From positions 3,440 to 67,439 of the forward strand of contig NZ_JBNPEO010000013.1 of NCBI RefSeq assembly GCF_050490315.1: a DNA stretch of 64,000 nucleotides, given 5' to 3'. This DNA comes from JBNPEO01 sp050490315. GTDB lineage: Bacteria; Actinomycetota; Actinomycetes; Actinomycetales; Micrococcaceae. Below, in pieces: positions 44,457 to 53,305 of this stretch; positions within the stretch are counted from its first letter, which is position 1; each line of letters opens with the position of its first letter. The notes under the pieces are model-generated. The model searched no databases. It was not told the DNA's origin and saw only the letters and a list, made by a program, of their open reading frames with translations. The translations under genes and the position numbers were made by a program.

Positions 44457-45941
44457 ATGAGCGAGTCAGTACGCCCGCGTCCAGTTTTTGCCTCCGCGCA
44501 ATCTTCGTCCGAAGCTATTGGTGCCCGGCTGCGCGAGCTTGAAGTTCTTACAAAGGGCCCAGCCTGGGCATTGACCCGTTCGGCGCCCTGGGTGATCGCC
44601 GTGCTTCAAGCTTCATTTACTCGCACCCGGCCGCAACTGCCCCTGGAGCAATTTCACGCAGACGTTGACGCGTTTTTGGAACAGCTTCGCCGCGATGACC
44701 CCAGCCTAGGCGGCTCGGCTACCGGCAAAACCTTCGCTGATGAGTGGACTCGCAAACGCTTCCTGACCCGCCGGAACCATTCCGGGCAGATTGTTTACGA
44801 GGCAACCGAATCGGCGGCGCGTGTGTTGGCATTTTTGGACAGCCTCTCCTCCGAGCGCTCCACCCTCAACGGTTCCCGCTTGGGCACGCTCCTAGGCGAC
44901 GTTGAAAAGCTCGCGAACGAGACCAACCCCGATCAAAGCGCGCGTCTAGAAGCACTCGAGGAAGAAATTCTTGAGCGCCGCCAACTGATCGACGACATCA
45001 CCTCCGGCGAGTTCGACGGCCTCCTCGATGAGGACGAGGCAGTTGAGGCTGCCGGAAACATTCTGGACCTAGCCGCAAGTCTGCCCGCCGACTTCAAAAA
45101 AATGCGTGACCGGATCGAAAAGCTCGTTGGGGATTTGCGCAACCAAATCATCGAAGAATCATTGAGCAAGGGCGCCACCATGGCCCAAGTCCTTGAGGCA
45201 GACAAACGGCTGCGGCAAAGCCCCGAAGGCCGCACCTTCCGCTCCTTCGCAGCCTTCCTCGAGGACCCCAACCAGCAACTGCGATTCCGCTCAGCCATTG
45301 GCGAAGTCCTCAGCCGAGAATTTGCCGATGACCTCAGTATTGAAGACCGCGAGACTCTCAAAAACCTTGTGGCAGAACTGCGTCACCAACACCGGCAAAT
45401 CCAGCGGATCTACGGCAAACTTTCCGAGAGCCTGAACACCTATGTGCAGAGCGAGGACTTCCGGCAGTCCGTGCGCTTGCGTGAAGTGTTGCGTGAAGCC
45501 GAGCGTGCCATCCGTTCGGTGCCCTACGAGCGCGAGAGCCCAGCTTTTACCCGCGCACCTGAGCTTTTTACCCCCGACTTTGAGTCCTTGGCCATGGTTA
45601 AACTCTTTGATCCGGACGACTTTGTTCCGCCGCCACGCCTCGCTGAGCCGATTTCGTTTAGCGAGGGGGACCGCACCCGCTCGCCGAGAACCGCCAAGGC
45701 AAAGGACGACGTCGTCCGTTCAGTTTTGGCGGGGGCGCAGACACTTGGTGGCGCGTGGGCCGAACTTCCTGCGGGGGAGCGCCACATCAACACGATTCGT
45801 GCCCTGTTGTCCGCGGCACTGCACTCCGGGGCTGGCTTTGATAGGAGTCAATGGGAGCGCATTGAATTTGAACAGATTGACGGCAGCACGCGTGAAGCAT
45901 ATTTGCCCCTGGTATCCCTGAGTGAGGACGTTGATGACTGA
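44457..45941 (+). CDS. jetA: Wadjet/Mks condensin-like kleisin subunit, DUF3375 (JetA/MksF)
   Basis: A 494-residue protein starting at ATG 44457 behind AGGAGGG. It belongs to DUF3375 by its N terminus (LRELEVLTKGPAWALTRSAPWVIAVLQASFT), its helical middle, VYEATESAARVLAFLDSL and its C-terminal region with AELPAGERHINTIRALL. It is the kleisin-like protein that bridges the SMC heads in MksBEF/Wadjet complexes. It is the first gene of an operon with jetB and jetC. Wadjet complexes restrict plasmids when JetD nuclease is present; here no JetD is adjacent. The same genes are called mksF or eptA in some actinobacteria. Confidence 0.9.
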   Translation: MSESVRPRPVFASAQSSSEAIGARLRELEVLTKGPAWALTRSAPWVIAVLQASFTRTRPQLPLEQFHADVDAFLEQLRRDDPSLGGSATGKTFADEWTRKRFLTRRNHSGQIVYEATESAARVLAFLDSLSSERSTLNGSRLGTLLGDVEKLANETNPDQSARLEALEEEILERRQLIDDITSGEFDGLLDEDEAVEAAGNILDLAASLPADFKKMRDRIEKLVGDLRNQIIEESLSKGATMAQVLEADKRLRQSPEGRTFRSFAAFLEDPNQQLRFRSAIGEVLSREFADDLSIEDRETLKNLVAELRHQHRQIQRIYGKLSESLNTYVQSEDFRQSVRLREVLREAERAIRSVPYERESPAFTRAPELFTPDFESLAMVKLFDPDDFVPPPRLAEPISFSEGDRTRSPRTAKAKDDVVRSVLAGAQTLGGAWAELPAGERHINTIRALLSAALHSGAGFDRSQWERIEFEQIDGSTREAYLPLVSLSEDVDD

Positions 45942-46815
45942 GGAAAACGCACCATCCCCCAGTGGGCACACCCAGCGGGATCCGTTTGCGGTGCGGCCAC
46001 GGGACACGTTTGTGGACGGGGCTGCCCTGTTCCCGGCGGACACGGGTGTTCTGCCAATGAAGGTGCGCCAAGCTCTGGTCCGTCTACTCAAAGGCCCGTA
46101 CATTGACGGTGGCCGGGACGAGAAGCTGTGGACCACGCTCTTGGACAACCAGATCATCTTGCGTAGCCGCCTCTCGGAGCTGTTCTTGACCCTGCAGTTA
46201 GACCATGAGCGCAAGATTGCAGTGCTGCGCCCGGTTGATCCGGAACTCATTGGTGGCAGCAGTCGGTCAAGTATTCTGCGCCAACAACGTGCCCTTAGCC
46301 GAGTGGAAACCATTGTGCTTTTGCGCCTTCGTCTCCTGTTGGACCGGCATGTTCAGGCCCAGACGGAACCCACCATCACGCTCGAGGAAATTGCTGAGAT
46401 CGTGGCGCACTTCCAACCTGCCGGCCAACAAGACGCACTCCGCGATCACGATGCTGTGAACCGCGCCATCACCAAATTGCAAGCCCGTCAGCTACTGCTT
46501 CCCACGGCGATCGACGGCGTCTACGCCATCAGCAACGCGCTCCCGCTGGCCCTGCCTTTCGAGAACATCGGCGACATCCCCGCACAAATCCAATCCCTGG
46601 CCAACGCCACCGCCGACCCCACCGGCACCGAACCGCTCCTGGACCTCGACGGGGAAGGGGCCAGCGACGACGACTCTGACGACGGCGAAGCGGAACCGAG
46701 AAGCGGAACCGGGGACATGCGACAGCCTGCGTCTAAGCGAGAAACGAGCGAGCATGCAGAGCATGTGGCCGGTACCGCAGTAACCGAAGACGCGACAGCA
46801 GAGGACGAGTCATGA
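45934..46815 (+). CDS. jetB: DUF4194 protein, KITE-type subunit (JetB/MksE)
   Basis: A 293-residue protein overlapping jetA by eight bases; GAGG sits seven bases before ATG 45934 (GTG 45922 is an alternative). The winged-helix core (about 25-215) matches DUF4194: VRQALVRLLKGPYIDGGRDEKLWTTLLDNQIILRSRLSELFLTL and AVLRPVD. It forms the MukE/MksE-like dimer on the kleisin. The final 75 residues are unusual: an acidic tail with DDDSDDGEAEP and then a charged low-complexity stretch. It overlaps jetC by four bases. Confidence 0.88.
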   Translation: MTEENAPSPSGHTQRDPFAVRPRDTFVDGAALFPADTGVLPMKVRQALVRLLKGPYIDGGRDEKLWTTLLDNQIILRSRLSELFLTLQLDHERKIAVLRPVDPELIGGSSRSSILRQQRALSRVETIVLLRLRLLLDRHVQAQTEPTITLEEIAEIVAHFQPAGQQDALRDHDAVNRAITKLQARQLLLPTAIDGVYAISNALPLALPFENIGDIPAQIQSLANATADPTGTEPLLDLDGEGASDDDSDDGEAEPRSGTGDMRQPASKRETSEHAEHVAGTAVTEDATAEDES

Positions 46816-49800
46816 GCATCGCCACCATGTTGCCCCTCGGCGACCTGACGAATCCCGGCCAGATGCGTTTGGCTCTGGTTCAGGTGGTCAACTGGGGCAC
46901 GTTCCACGGTGCCCACACCATGCACGTGGACCGCAACGGAACCCTGCTGACCGGCAACTCCGGTGTGGGTAAGTCCACGCTTTTTGACGCTATGCTCCGC
47001 GTTTTTGATGCCCGTCCCCGCTCAAACGAGGCGGCAGCGCAACGCTCCGGCGGCGTGGTTGAAGACAAGCGCACCACATTCACGTACATGCGTGGCAAGG
47101 TGGGCGACCGTGCTGTGGGGGAGGGCTCGGCGAGTGCTTATCAGCGGCCGGGGGCCACATGGTCTGCGATCGGGCTGAGTTTCGACAACGCCGCGGGAAC
47201 GAGTGTGACCATCTCGGCACTCTTTGACCTACCCAAAAACGGTACTGAATCCGCCGTCGGACGTTTTTATCTGATTGATAACCACCCGCTGGATCTGGAC
47301 GCGATCGAATCCATCGCCGAGAAGCGCTTTACCCGCTCTGCATTGGAGCAGATTTTCCCCAACGCGCAGGTTTTTGACGTCCACAAAACCTTCGCGGAGC
47401 GCTTCCGGCGCCTCTTGGGTATCAGCTCAGATCAAGCTTTGCCTTTGCTGCGGGTGATCCAGGCCGGAAAGGGCTTGGGTGGAAGCGTTAATACCTTTTT
47501 CCGCGATCAGGTGCTGGACGCCCCGGCCACACTGACAGCTGCCGATGACGTGGTGGAAGAGTTCAGCAACTTGATGTCCATCCGGCAACGGCTTGAGGAC
47601 GTACGTCAGCAGCGCGATCAGTTGGCTCCGGTGCCTGAGCTGAACGTTGAATACGCCAAACTTTTGCTGGATGCTCACCGGCTCCGTGAACTTTCAGACA
47701 CCGAATTTGATGCTTATAAGCAGTCTCTTGCGGTGAAAGTCCACGAAGGTACCCTCGCAAAGTTCAAGGACCTGGCTGCAGCCAAGGCCAAGGAGTTGAG
47801 CGCGGAGCGTCAGCGCCGCGACGCCCTCGCCAAGGAGTTGCGCGAACAGGAATCGGACTACAACAACCGGGGCGGTAACGCGATCTCGGCAATTGAAGCA
47901 TCGGTAGAAAATGCTCGCGTTGGTCTGCGCCTTCGCGAGCAAGTGGAGCAGTCCGCACAGCAATCCTTGCGCGACGCTGGCCTTGAGCTGGAGTGGAACG
48001 CCGAAGCTTGGGCACAGGCTCACCGCGAGGCTGCGGAGACGGCTGCCCAGCTTGAAGGCAACTCGGAGTCGTTGCGCGAGCTGCGTTTTGAGGCCTTCGA
48101 TTCGCACGCCACCAAAAAGCGTGAACTCGCTGAGGCGCAACAAGAACTTGCCACCCTCCGTGGGGCCAAATCACTGCTCCCCACGGCCAGCCTGCAAAAC
48201 CGTGCAGCACTAGCCGAAGCCCTAGACATTGACGCCAATGACTTGCCCTTTGGCGGTGAGCTGATGGACTTGGCGCCTGGGGAGGAGAAATGGCGCCCCG
48301 CCGCGGAGCGGGCCTTGCGTTCGCTCGCCACCACCTTGCTGGTGCCCGGTGACAAGTTTGACGCCGTTACCACCTTCCTGAACAACCACACCATTCGTGG
48401 GGCTCTCCGCGCGGTTGACACCTCAAAGCCACTCGCCGGCGCTGCCTTGGCATTGGAGGACGTCCGCGAGAATGATCTGCTGGCGAAGCTGGACATTGTT
48501 GAAGGCGGCGTGCACCCGGAGGAGGCCGGAAGGTGGCTGCGGGAACGTATTGCTGTGGACTTCGCCTACCCCTGCGTGGAGGACCCTAAAGAACTAGCGC
48601 AGCTGGACAAGGGACTTTCCCTAGGAGGTGTGGTCAAACGCAACCGCCACACTGTAGAGAAAGACGACCGTTTCGCCTCCCGCCAGGACTACGTTCTGGG
48701 CTTTGATAACAGCATTAAGGTGCAACTACTTGAAGAACGGGTCAAGGAACTTGAAACCGAGCTCGCCGCTGCAGCAACACTGGCCCAAAGCCGCGAAGAT
48801 TCGCATCAAGGTATGGCCCGTCAGCTCGATGCGCTCAAAAAGATCGCGCAAGACTCCCGGCCCTGGGAACAAGTTTCCACAGAGGCTGCCCAAAGCGAAC
48901 TCGCCAGGATTCAACAACGGCTCACGGACGCTCTGGCTGCCCAAGAAAACCTTGAACCATTGCGGACGGCCATCGAACAATTCCGCACCAAGCACCAGGC
49001 CAGCACCGAGGCTGCGGCAGTTCTGCAGAGCGAGTACAAAACGCTGGACCACCAGCTCAGCGCAACCGATTCCCTCCTGGAAGCTGCACGTCAGCGCCTG
49101 AACCAAGCTCCGCCGTCGGAAGTTACGGTTGCCGCCTTGGAACCGTACTTCACCGACTTCGGCGACGTCACCGAGATTCACGAACTGGATAACTTGGCTA
49201 ACAAGGTCAAAACCCGGCTGCTCAACGAACTTTACGAAGTGCAAGCGCGCGCCCAAGCCACGGCTGACTCGCTGACCCGCATTTTTGAGTCTTTTGTCCG
49301 CGAGTGGGGCAGTGGAATCTCGGCGGACTACGGTACCTCGATTGGGGCGGCAGCGGATTTTGAGGCCCGCTACCACTCGATTGTTCGGGATGGGCTGCCA
49401 GCGCAAGAGGCCGAGTTCCGCGAATTCTTTAATCAGCGCACTCACGAGTCTTTCAGCACCCTGTTGCACCTTCTAGATGAGGAACGACGCAGTATCAGCA
49501 GCCGCATTTTGCCGCTCAACGGCATCCTCTCCGAAGTGAATTTCCATGAGGGAAGCCATCTTGAGCTGGACATTAAACCAACCCTGCCGGTAGCTGCACG
49601 GCAGTTTAAAGAAGCCATCACCAATGCGCTGAAGCCTCGCCATGCGCGGGCCGCTAGTACTGAAAATGCGGAGCCTGAAGAAGCGGAACTAACTGCGCGG
49701 TACAAGTCCCTTGAGGCGATTGTTAAGCGTCTGGGTTCTGCTGCCCCCGAGGACCGGCGCTGGCGGGCCGAAGTGCTAGATGTCCGCGGGCACTTGTTTA

Positions 49801-50249
49801 TTCAGTGCAAAGAACACCGTAGTGTCACCGGCCCGGATGGTGGTGTGCGAGATGAAGTCTACGTTCACGCTGACACCGGCTCCATGTCAGGTGGTGAGCG
49901 TCAACGGTTCACGGCTTTTATTATGGCCGCGGCTCTGAGCTACCAATTGGGCATTGCCGATCAAGGATTCACTAGCTACGGCACTGTGATGATGGATGAG
50001 GCGTTTGTGTTGGCCTCGGAGGAATTCGCCGGCGCCGGTATCAAGGCCCTGCACGAGTTTGGGTTCCAGCTGTTGCTAGCCGCCCCGGAGAACGTGATCG
50101 ATTTGTCCCGCCATTTGGGTTCGGTGACGGAGATTTTGCGGGATAAGCGCACCAACCGTTCAGGCGTCTTGACCTTGCCTGCTGGCGGCCGTGCCGCACC
50201 GGGTCAGCCTCAAAGTGAGGCCAACCCGGTGGACATTGTGCTGCGCTAG
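46812..50249 (+). CDS. jetC: SMC-like ATPase of a Wadjet/MksBEF complex (JetC/MksB)
   Basis: A 1145-residue SMC-family protein. Walker A is GNSGVGKST (residues 48-56). Two long coiled-coil arms flank a hinge near residues 460-600, and the ABC signature MSGGERQRF is near 1023 with Walker B TVMMDEAF near 1058. It hydrolyses ATP and extrudes or topologically traps DNA with JetA and JetB. Length and layout fit JetC. It ends nine bases before the stop of the convergent FBP gene, so no fourth operon gene can follow. Confidence 0.93.
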   Translation: MSIATMLPLGDLTNPGQMRLALVQVVNWGTFHGAHTMHVDRNGTLLTGNSGVGKSTLFDAMLRVFDARPRSNEAAAQRSGGVVEDKRTTFTYMRGKVGDRAVGEGSASAYQRPGATWSAIGLSFDNAAGTSVTISALFDLPKNGTESAVGRFYLIDNHPLDLDAIESIAEKRFTRSALEQIFPNAQVFDVHKTFAERFRRLLGISSDQALPLLRVIQAGKGLGGSVNTFFRDQVLDAPATLTAADDVVEEFSNLMSIRQRLEDVRQQRDQLAPVPELNVEYAKLLLDAHRLRELSDTEFDAYKQSLAVKVHEGTLAKFKDLAAAKAKELSAERQRRDALAKELREQESDYNNRGGNAISAIEASVENARVGLRLREQVEQSAQQSLRDAGLELEWNAEAWAQAHREAAETAAQLEGNSESLRELRFEAFDSHATKKRELAEAQQELATLRGAKSLLPTASLQNRAALAEALDIDANDLPFGGELMDLAPGEEKWRPAAERALRSLATTLLVPGDKFDAVTTFLNNHTIRGALRAVDTSKPLAGAALALEDVRENDLLAKLDIVEGGVHPEEAGRWLRERIAVDFAYPCVEDPKELAQLDKGLSLGGVVKRNRHTVEKDDRFASRQDYVLGFDNSIKVQLLEERVKELETELAAAATLAQSREDSHQGMARQLDALKKIAQDSRPWEQVSTEAAQSELARIQQRLTDALAAQENLEPLRTAIEQFRTKHQASTEAAAVLQSEYKTLDHQLSATDSLLEAARQRLNQAPPSEVTVAALEPYFTDFGDVTEIHELDNLANKVKTRLLNELYEVQARAQATADSLTRIFESFVREWGSGISADYGTSIGAAADFEARYHSIVRDGLPAQEAEFREFFNQRTHESFSTLLHLLDEERRSISSRILPLNGILSEVNFHEGSHLELDIKPTLPVAARQFKEAITNALKPRHARAASTENAEPEEAELTARYKSLEAIVKRLGSAAPEDRRWRAEVLDVRGHLFIQCKEHRSVTGPDGGVRDEVYVHADTGSMSGGERQRFTAFIMAAALSYQLGIADQGFTSYGTVMMDEAFVLASEEFAGAGIKALHEFGFQLLLAAPENVIDLSRHLGSVTEILRDKRTNRSGVLTLPAGGRAAPGQPQSEANPVDIVLR

Positions 50250-50258
50250 CGGTCCAAG

Positions 50259-50753
50259 TTACCGGTTTTGGACGCGTTCCAAAAACAGTTCGGTGCGTTG
50301 GATCAGCGCAGCGGTTCTTTCCAGTACCACAGCGTCCGGGTCCGGATTGATCGCGCTCACGGCCGGTGGTTTGCGGACGTTTGAGCTGCACTGGAAGTCG
50401 GCGCAAATGAGTGTGCCGATCGTATTACCGTTGCGCCCGGATTGACCTGCACGCTTGGCTACCCAGAGAAGGACTTCTTCCTTGGAGGCAACGTCGCGGC
50501 AGAGTTCGCACAGCACGCGCCGGTTTTTCTTGGCTCCACCTTCGGGGGCACGGAGCATAATTCCGTGTAGGCCTTTGGGGCTTGGCAGGATCAAGTACCC
50601 TCGCAGGGGCATTTTTGGATCGCGCCAGCCCAGGAAGTCCATGTTTTCCCAGTCGAGGGTTTCCAGATTCTTGGGCAGGTTGAGTTTGCTCGCTTCTGAG
50701 CGGCTCGCGTTGAGCAGGGATGAGCGTATTTGGGGTGCCGTTAGTGGCTGCAT
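50259..50753 (-). CDS. FBP-domain protein (FusB/FusC-type elongation factor G-binding zinc finger)
   Basis: A 164-residue protein from ATG 50753. The C-terminal treble-clef zinc finger is readable: CELC followed by CADFQC about 35 residues later. In the middle there is GLHGIMLRAPEGG. Proteins with this FBP_C finger include FusB/FusC, which bind EF-G and free it from fusidic acid-stalled ribosomes; most chromosomal homologues have no proven role. It is convergent with jetC and not part of that operon. The Cys ligands are seen, the EF-G link is inferred from the family. Confidence 0.85.
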   Translation of the reverse strand: MQPLTAPQIRSSLLNASRSEASKLNLPKNLETLDWENMDFLGWRDPKMPLRGYLILPSPKGLHGIMLRAPEGGAKKNRRVLCELCRDVASKEEVLLWVAKRAGQSGRNGNTIGTLICADFQCSSNVRKPPAVSAINPDPDAVVLERTAALIQRTELFLERVQNR

Positions 50754-51132
50754 AACAATGGACCTTTGACAGAAGAAAATGCACTGTTGCCGGAGGCTTT
50801 TAGTGCGATGGAACGGTGTTTCAGCCGTTCGCCGGGCAGGCCGCAATGGCCGCCCCGCTTCCTGCGGAGGCCAAGAGCTGCGCCTTGCGCGTCATGCTCG
50901 CCTCGTTTCTTCCGTCTTATCCAAAGCCTGTTTGTTGATGGTCCTGTTGAAGTCAGGCCACCCTCTATGGTGTCAAAGATCTTCTTCAAGTGTCTACCTC
51001 TGCAGGCATTCTCACCCGGGTGACACTCCTCTCACCCGCCCCAAATGCATTACGCAAGTAAAACATTGCGTAATTTATGGGAACATAGCGTAGCCTTACC
51101 TAAGTTCCCATCGATCACTCTCAAGGAGTCCC
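50754..51132. other. intergenic region between the FBP gene and the siderophore operon
   Basis: This 379-base gap carries the IdeR-like box at 51085-51103 and presumably the promoters of both divergent genes. Several short open frames cross it, but they lack ribosome-binding sites and overlap one another on both strands, so I do not call them genes. No jetD remnant was found. Confidence 0.6.
51085..51103 (-). promoter_or_regulatory. IdeR/DtxR-type iron box before the siderophore operon
   Basis: The reverse strand reads TTAGGTAAGGCTACGCTAT, matching the DtxR/IdeR consensus TTAGGTTAGGCTAACCTAA in 15 of 19 positions. It lies 29 bases before the first gene of the uptake operon, where iron-loaded IdeR would block transcription. 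This explains iron-starvation induction of the five genes that follow. Confidence 0.8.
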
Positions 51133-52209
51133 GTGGCTTCCCGCATTTCAGAGCCTTCTCGCAGGTCAGTCCTCAAATCCGCTGGCGGAGCAACCGCAGC
51201 CCTTGCCGCCGTCGTCCTTTCTCTGAGCGCCTGCTCAACCGGACCCGCAGCCTCAGCCACTGCCGGAACAACCGAAAAATCAGCTGCCTTCCCGGTGACC
51301 ATCAAGCACGCTTTTGGCGAGACCACCATCAAAGCTCAGCCCACACGCGTCGCCACGGTGTCCTGGGTTAATGACGACATCGCCATAGCGCTCGGTGTGA
51401 TCCCCGTGGGTATGCCCAAAAACGAGTGGGGCAACAATGCCAAGGGCTCCACCCCGTGGAAGGACGCTGCCCTCGAAAAAGCCGGCGCGGCCCTTGGCAC
51501 TGACAAGGCGCCCGTTCAGTACTCCGAAGCGGACGGCATCAACTTCACCGAGATTGCCAAGCTCACCCCGGACGTTATCCTCGCCGCCTACTCGGGCCTG
51601 AGCAAAGAGGACTACACCAAGCTCAGCCAGATCGCCCCCGTAGTTGCTTACCCGGAGATCGCCTACGGCACCCCGTGGCAAGACGCTACGGCCATGATCG
51701 GCAAGGCCCTTGGTAAGGACGCTGAAGCCACCCAACTGGTCAAAGAAACCGAAGCACTTGTGGCTGAAAAGGCCGCCAAGTACCCCCAGATCAAGGACAA
51801 AACCTTCATCTACGGCAACCTCGAGCCAGCCAAGGGCGACGGCGTCAACGTCTACAGCGCTAATGACAACCGCCCGCGCTTCCTCAGTTCAATCGGAATG
51901 ACGCTCGCCCCCGTGGTGGCTCAGAAATCCAAGGGTTCCAAGGAGTTCTTTTTCCCCTGGTCCGCTGAAAAAGCCAATGAGCTCGACTCAGACGTCTTTG
52001 TGACCTGGGTTCCGGACACCACCACTGCTGAGGCCATCACAAAAGATCCCCTTTTGAGCCAGATCCCGGCCGTAGCCAGCGGCGCGCTCGTTGCAGACAC
52101 GTCCAACACGCTCACCTTGGCAATCTCTGCCTCCTCACCTCTGAGCCTGCCGTGGGCCCTGGATACTTTCTTGCCGCAGTTGGGCAAGGCAGCCGACGCA
52201 GTAAAGTAG
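51133..52209 (+). CDS. iron-siderophore ABC importer substrate-binding lipoprotein
   Basis: A 358-residue secreted protein starting at GTG 51133 with AAGGAG before it. The signal peptide has twin arginines (PSRRSVLK) and a lipobox LSAC (about residue 35). The mature part is the FepB/FecB fold, with PTRVATVSWVNDDIAIALGVIPVG and LTPDVILAAYSGLSKEDY. It captures a ferric siderophore at the cell surface. It is the first gene of a five-gene operon preceded by an IdeR box. Confidence 0.93.
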   Translation: MASRISEPSRRSVLKSAGGATAALAAVVLSLSACSTGPAASATAGTTEKSAAFPVTIKHAFGETTIKAQPTRVATVSWVNDDIAIALGVIPVGMPKNEWGNNAKGSTPWKDAALEKAGAALGTDKAPVQYSEADGINFTEIAKLTPDVILAAYSGLSKEDYTKLSQIAPVVAYPEIAYGTPWQDATAMIGKALGKDAEATQLVKETEALVAEKAAKYPQIKDKTFIYGNLEPAKGDGVNVYSANDNRPRFLSSIGMTLAPVVAQKSKGSKEFFFPWSAEKANELDSDVFVTWVPDTTTAEAITKDPLLSQIPAVASGALVADTSNTLTLAISASSPLSLPWALDTFLPQLGKAADAVK

Positions 52210-52219
52210 ATTCGCCACA

Positions 52220-53305
52220 GTGAAAAACAGTACGACGGCGGTACTCGCGAATACGCAGCTCAGTGCACCCGCCATTGGGGTGCCAGAGACGCGTGCTTCA
52301 GGTTCTCGCGCTTTTGGTAACCGGCCCGCGTGGCTGGCTACCGCCGTCGTACTGCTTTTTCTGATTTCCCTCGCCTCACTTGCAGTGGGCGCCCGTGCTC
52401 TGAGTTTTGAGACAGTTGTTGCGGCGCTGACGCGTTTTGACCCTTCCAATGGTGATCACGCGGTGGTTATTGCCCGCATTCCACGGACAGTTCTGGGGCT
52501 GCTGGCCGGTGCGGCGCTGGGCCTGTCTGGTGCTGCGATGCAAGGTGTGGCACGGAACCCCTTGGCTGATCCGGGCATCATGGGGGTCAATGCTGGCGCT
52601 GCGATCGCCGTGGTGAGTGGCATTTATCTGTTCGGGATCACGGCGCTGAATGGGTACATCTGGTTCGCGTTCATCGGCGCTGCAGTGGCCGCCACCGTGG
52701 TGTATCTCGTGGCATCAATCGGGCAAGACGGTCCAACGCCGGTCAAACTCGCGCTGGCTGGTGCTGCTCTCAGTGCAGGGCTGTATTCGTTGATGAATGT
52801 CATATTGGTCTCAAGTCAAGACACTTTGGACCGCTTCCGCTTCTGGCAAGTGGGTAGCGTTGCGGGGCGTGACTGGGCAGTGATTTTGCCTGCCGTCCCC
52901 TTCCTTATTTTGGGTGCCGTGATTCTTCTGTGCACCGGCCGGATTCTCAACAGCCTGGCCCTCGGGGATGATGTTTCCCGTGGTTTGGGTCAGCGTGTTG
53001 GTCTAGTTCGCGGGGTGGCCGCCTTGGGTGTTGTCCTTTTGTGCGGTGGAGCCACGGCGATTGCTGGCCCTATTGGTTTTGTGGGTTTGGTGATTCCGCA
53101 TGCTGTCCGGAGCGTTACCGGCCCGGATTACCGCTGGATTCTGCCGTTTTCTATGGTTTTGGCGCCGGTGCTTTTGGTGGGTGCGGACATTATTGGCCGG
53201 GTGGTTTTATTGCCCGCAGAAGTTCCGGCCGGTATTCTCACGGCGATCATCGGGGCGCCAGTGTTTGTGGCCCTGGTTCGCCGGAGTAAAGGAACCGGGC
53301 TGTGA
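52220..53305 (+). CDS. iron-siderophore ABC importer permease (FecCD family), first copy
   Basis: A 361-residue membrane protein starting at GTG 52220 with about nine helices. The FecCD motifs are PRTVLGLLAGAALGLSGAAMQGVARNPLADPGIMGVNAGA and the ATPase-contact loop GPIGFVGLVIPHAVRSV. It forms half of the channel, with the next gene encoding the other half. Eleven bases separate it from the substrate-binding gene. Confidence 0.94.
   Translation: MKNSTTAVLANTQLSAPAIGVPETRASGSRAFGNRPAWLATAVVLLFLISLASLAVGARALSFETVVAALTRFDPSNGDHAVVIARIPRTVLGLLAGAALGLSGAAMQGVARNPLADPGIMGVNAGAAIAVVSGIYLFGITALNGYIWFAFIGAAVAATVVYLVASIGQDGPTPVKLALAGAALSAGLYSLMNVILVSSQDTLDRFRFWQVGSVAGRDWAVILPAVPFLILGAVILLCTGRILNSLALGDDVSRGLGQRVGLVRGVAALGVVLLCGGATAIAGPIGFVGLVIPHAVRSVTGPDYRWILPFSMVLAPVLLVGADIIGRVVLLPAEVPAGILTAIIGAPVFVALVRRSKGTGL

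Noticed and set aside
50766..51093. Overlapping short frames between the FBP and siderophore genes, considered as a jetD remnant
   Set aside because: The translations are Arg/Pro/Ser-rich without any DUF2220 or TOPRIM-like motif, and they overlap one another in several frames.
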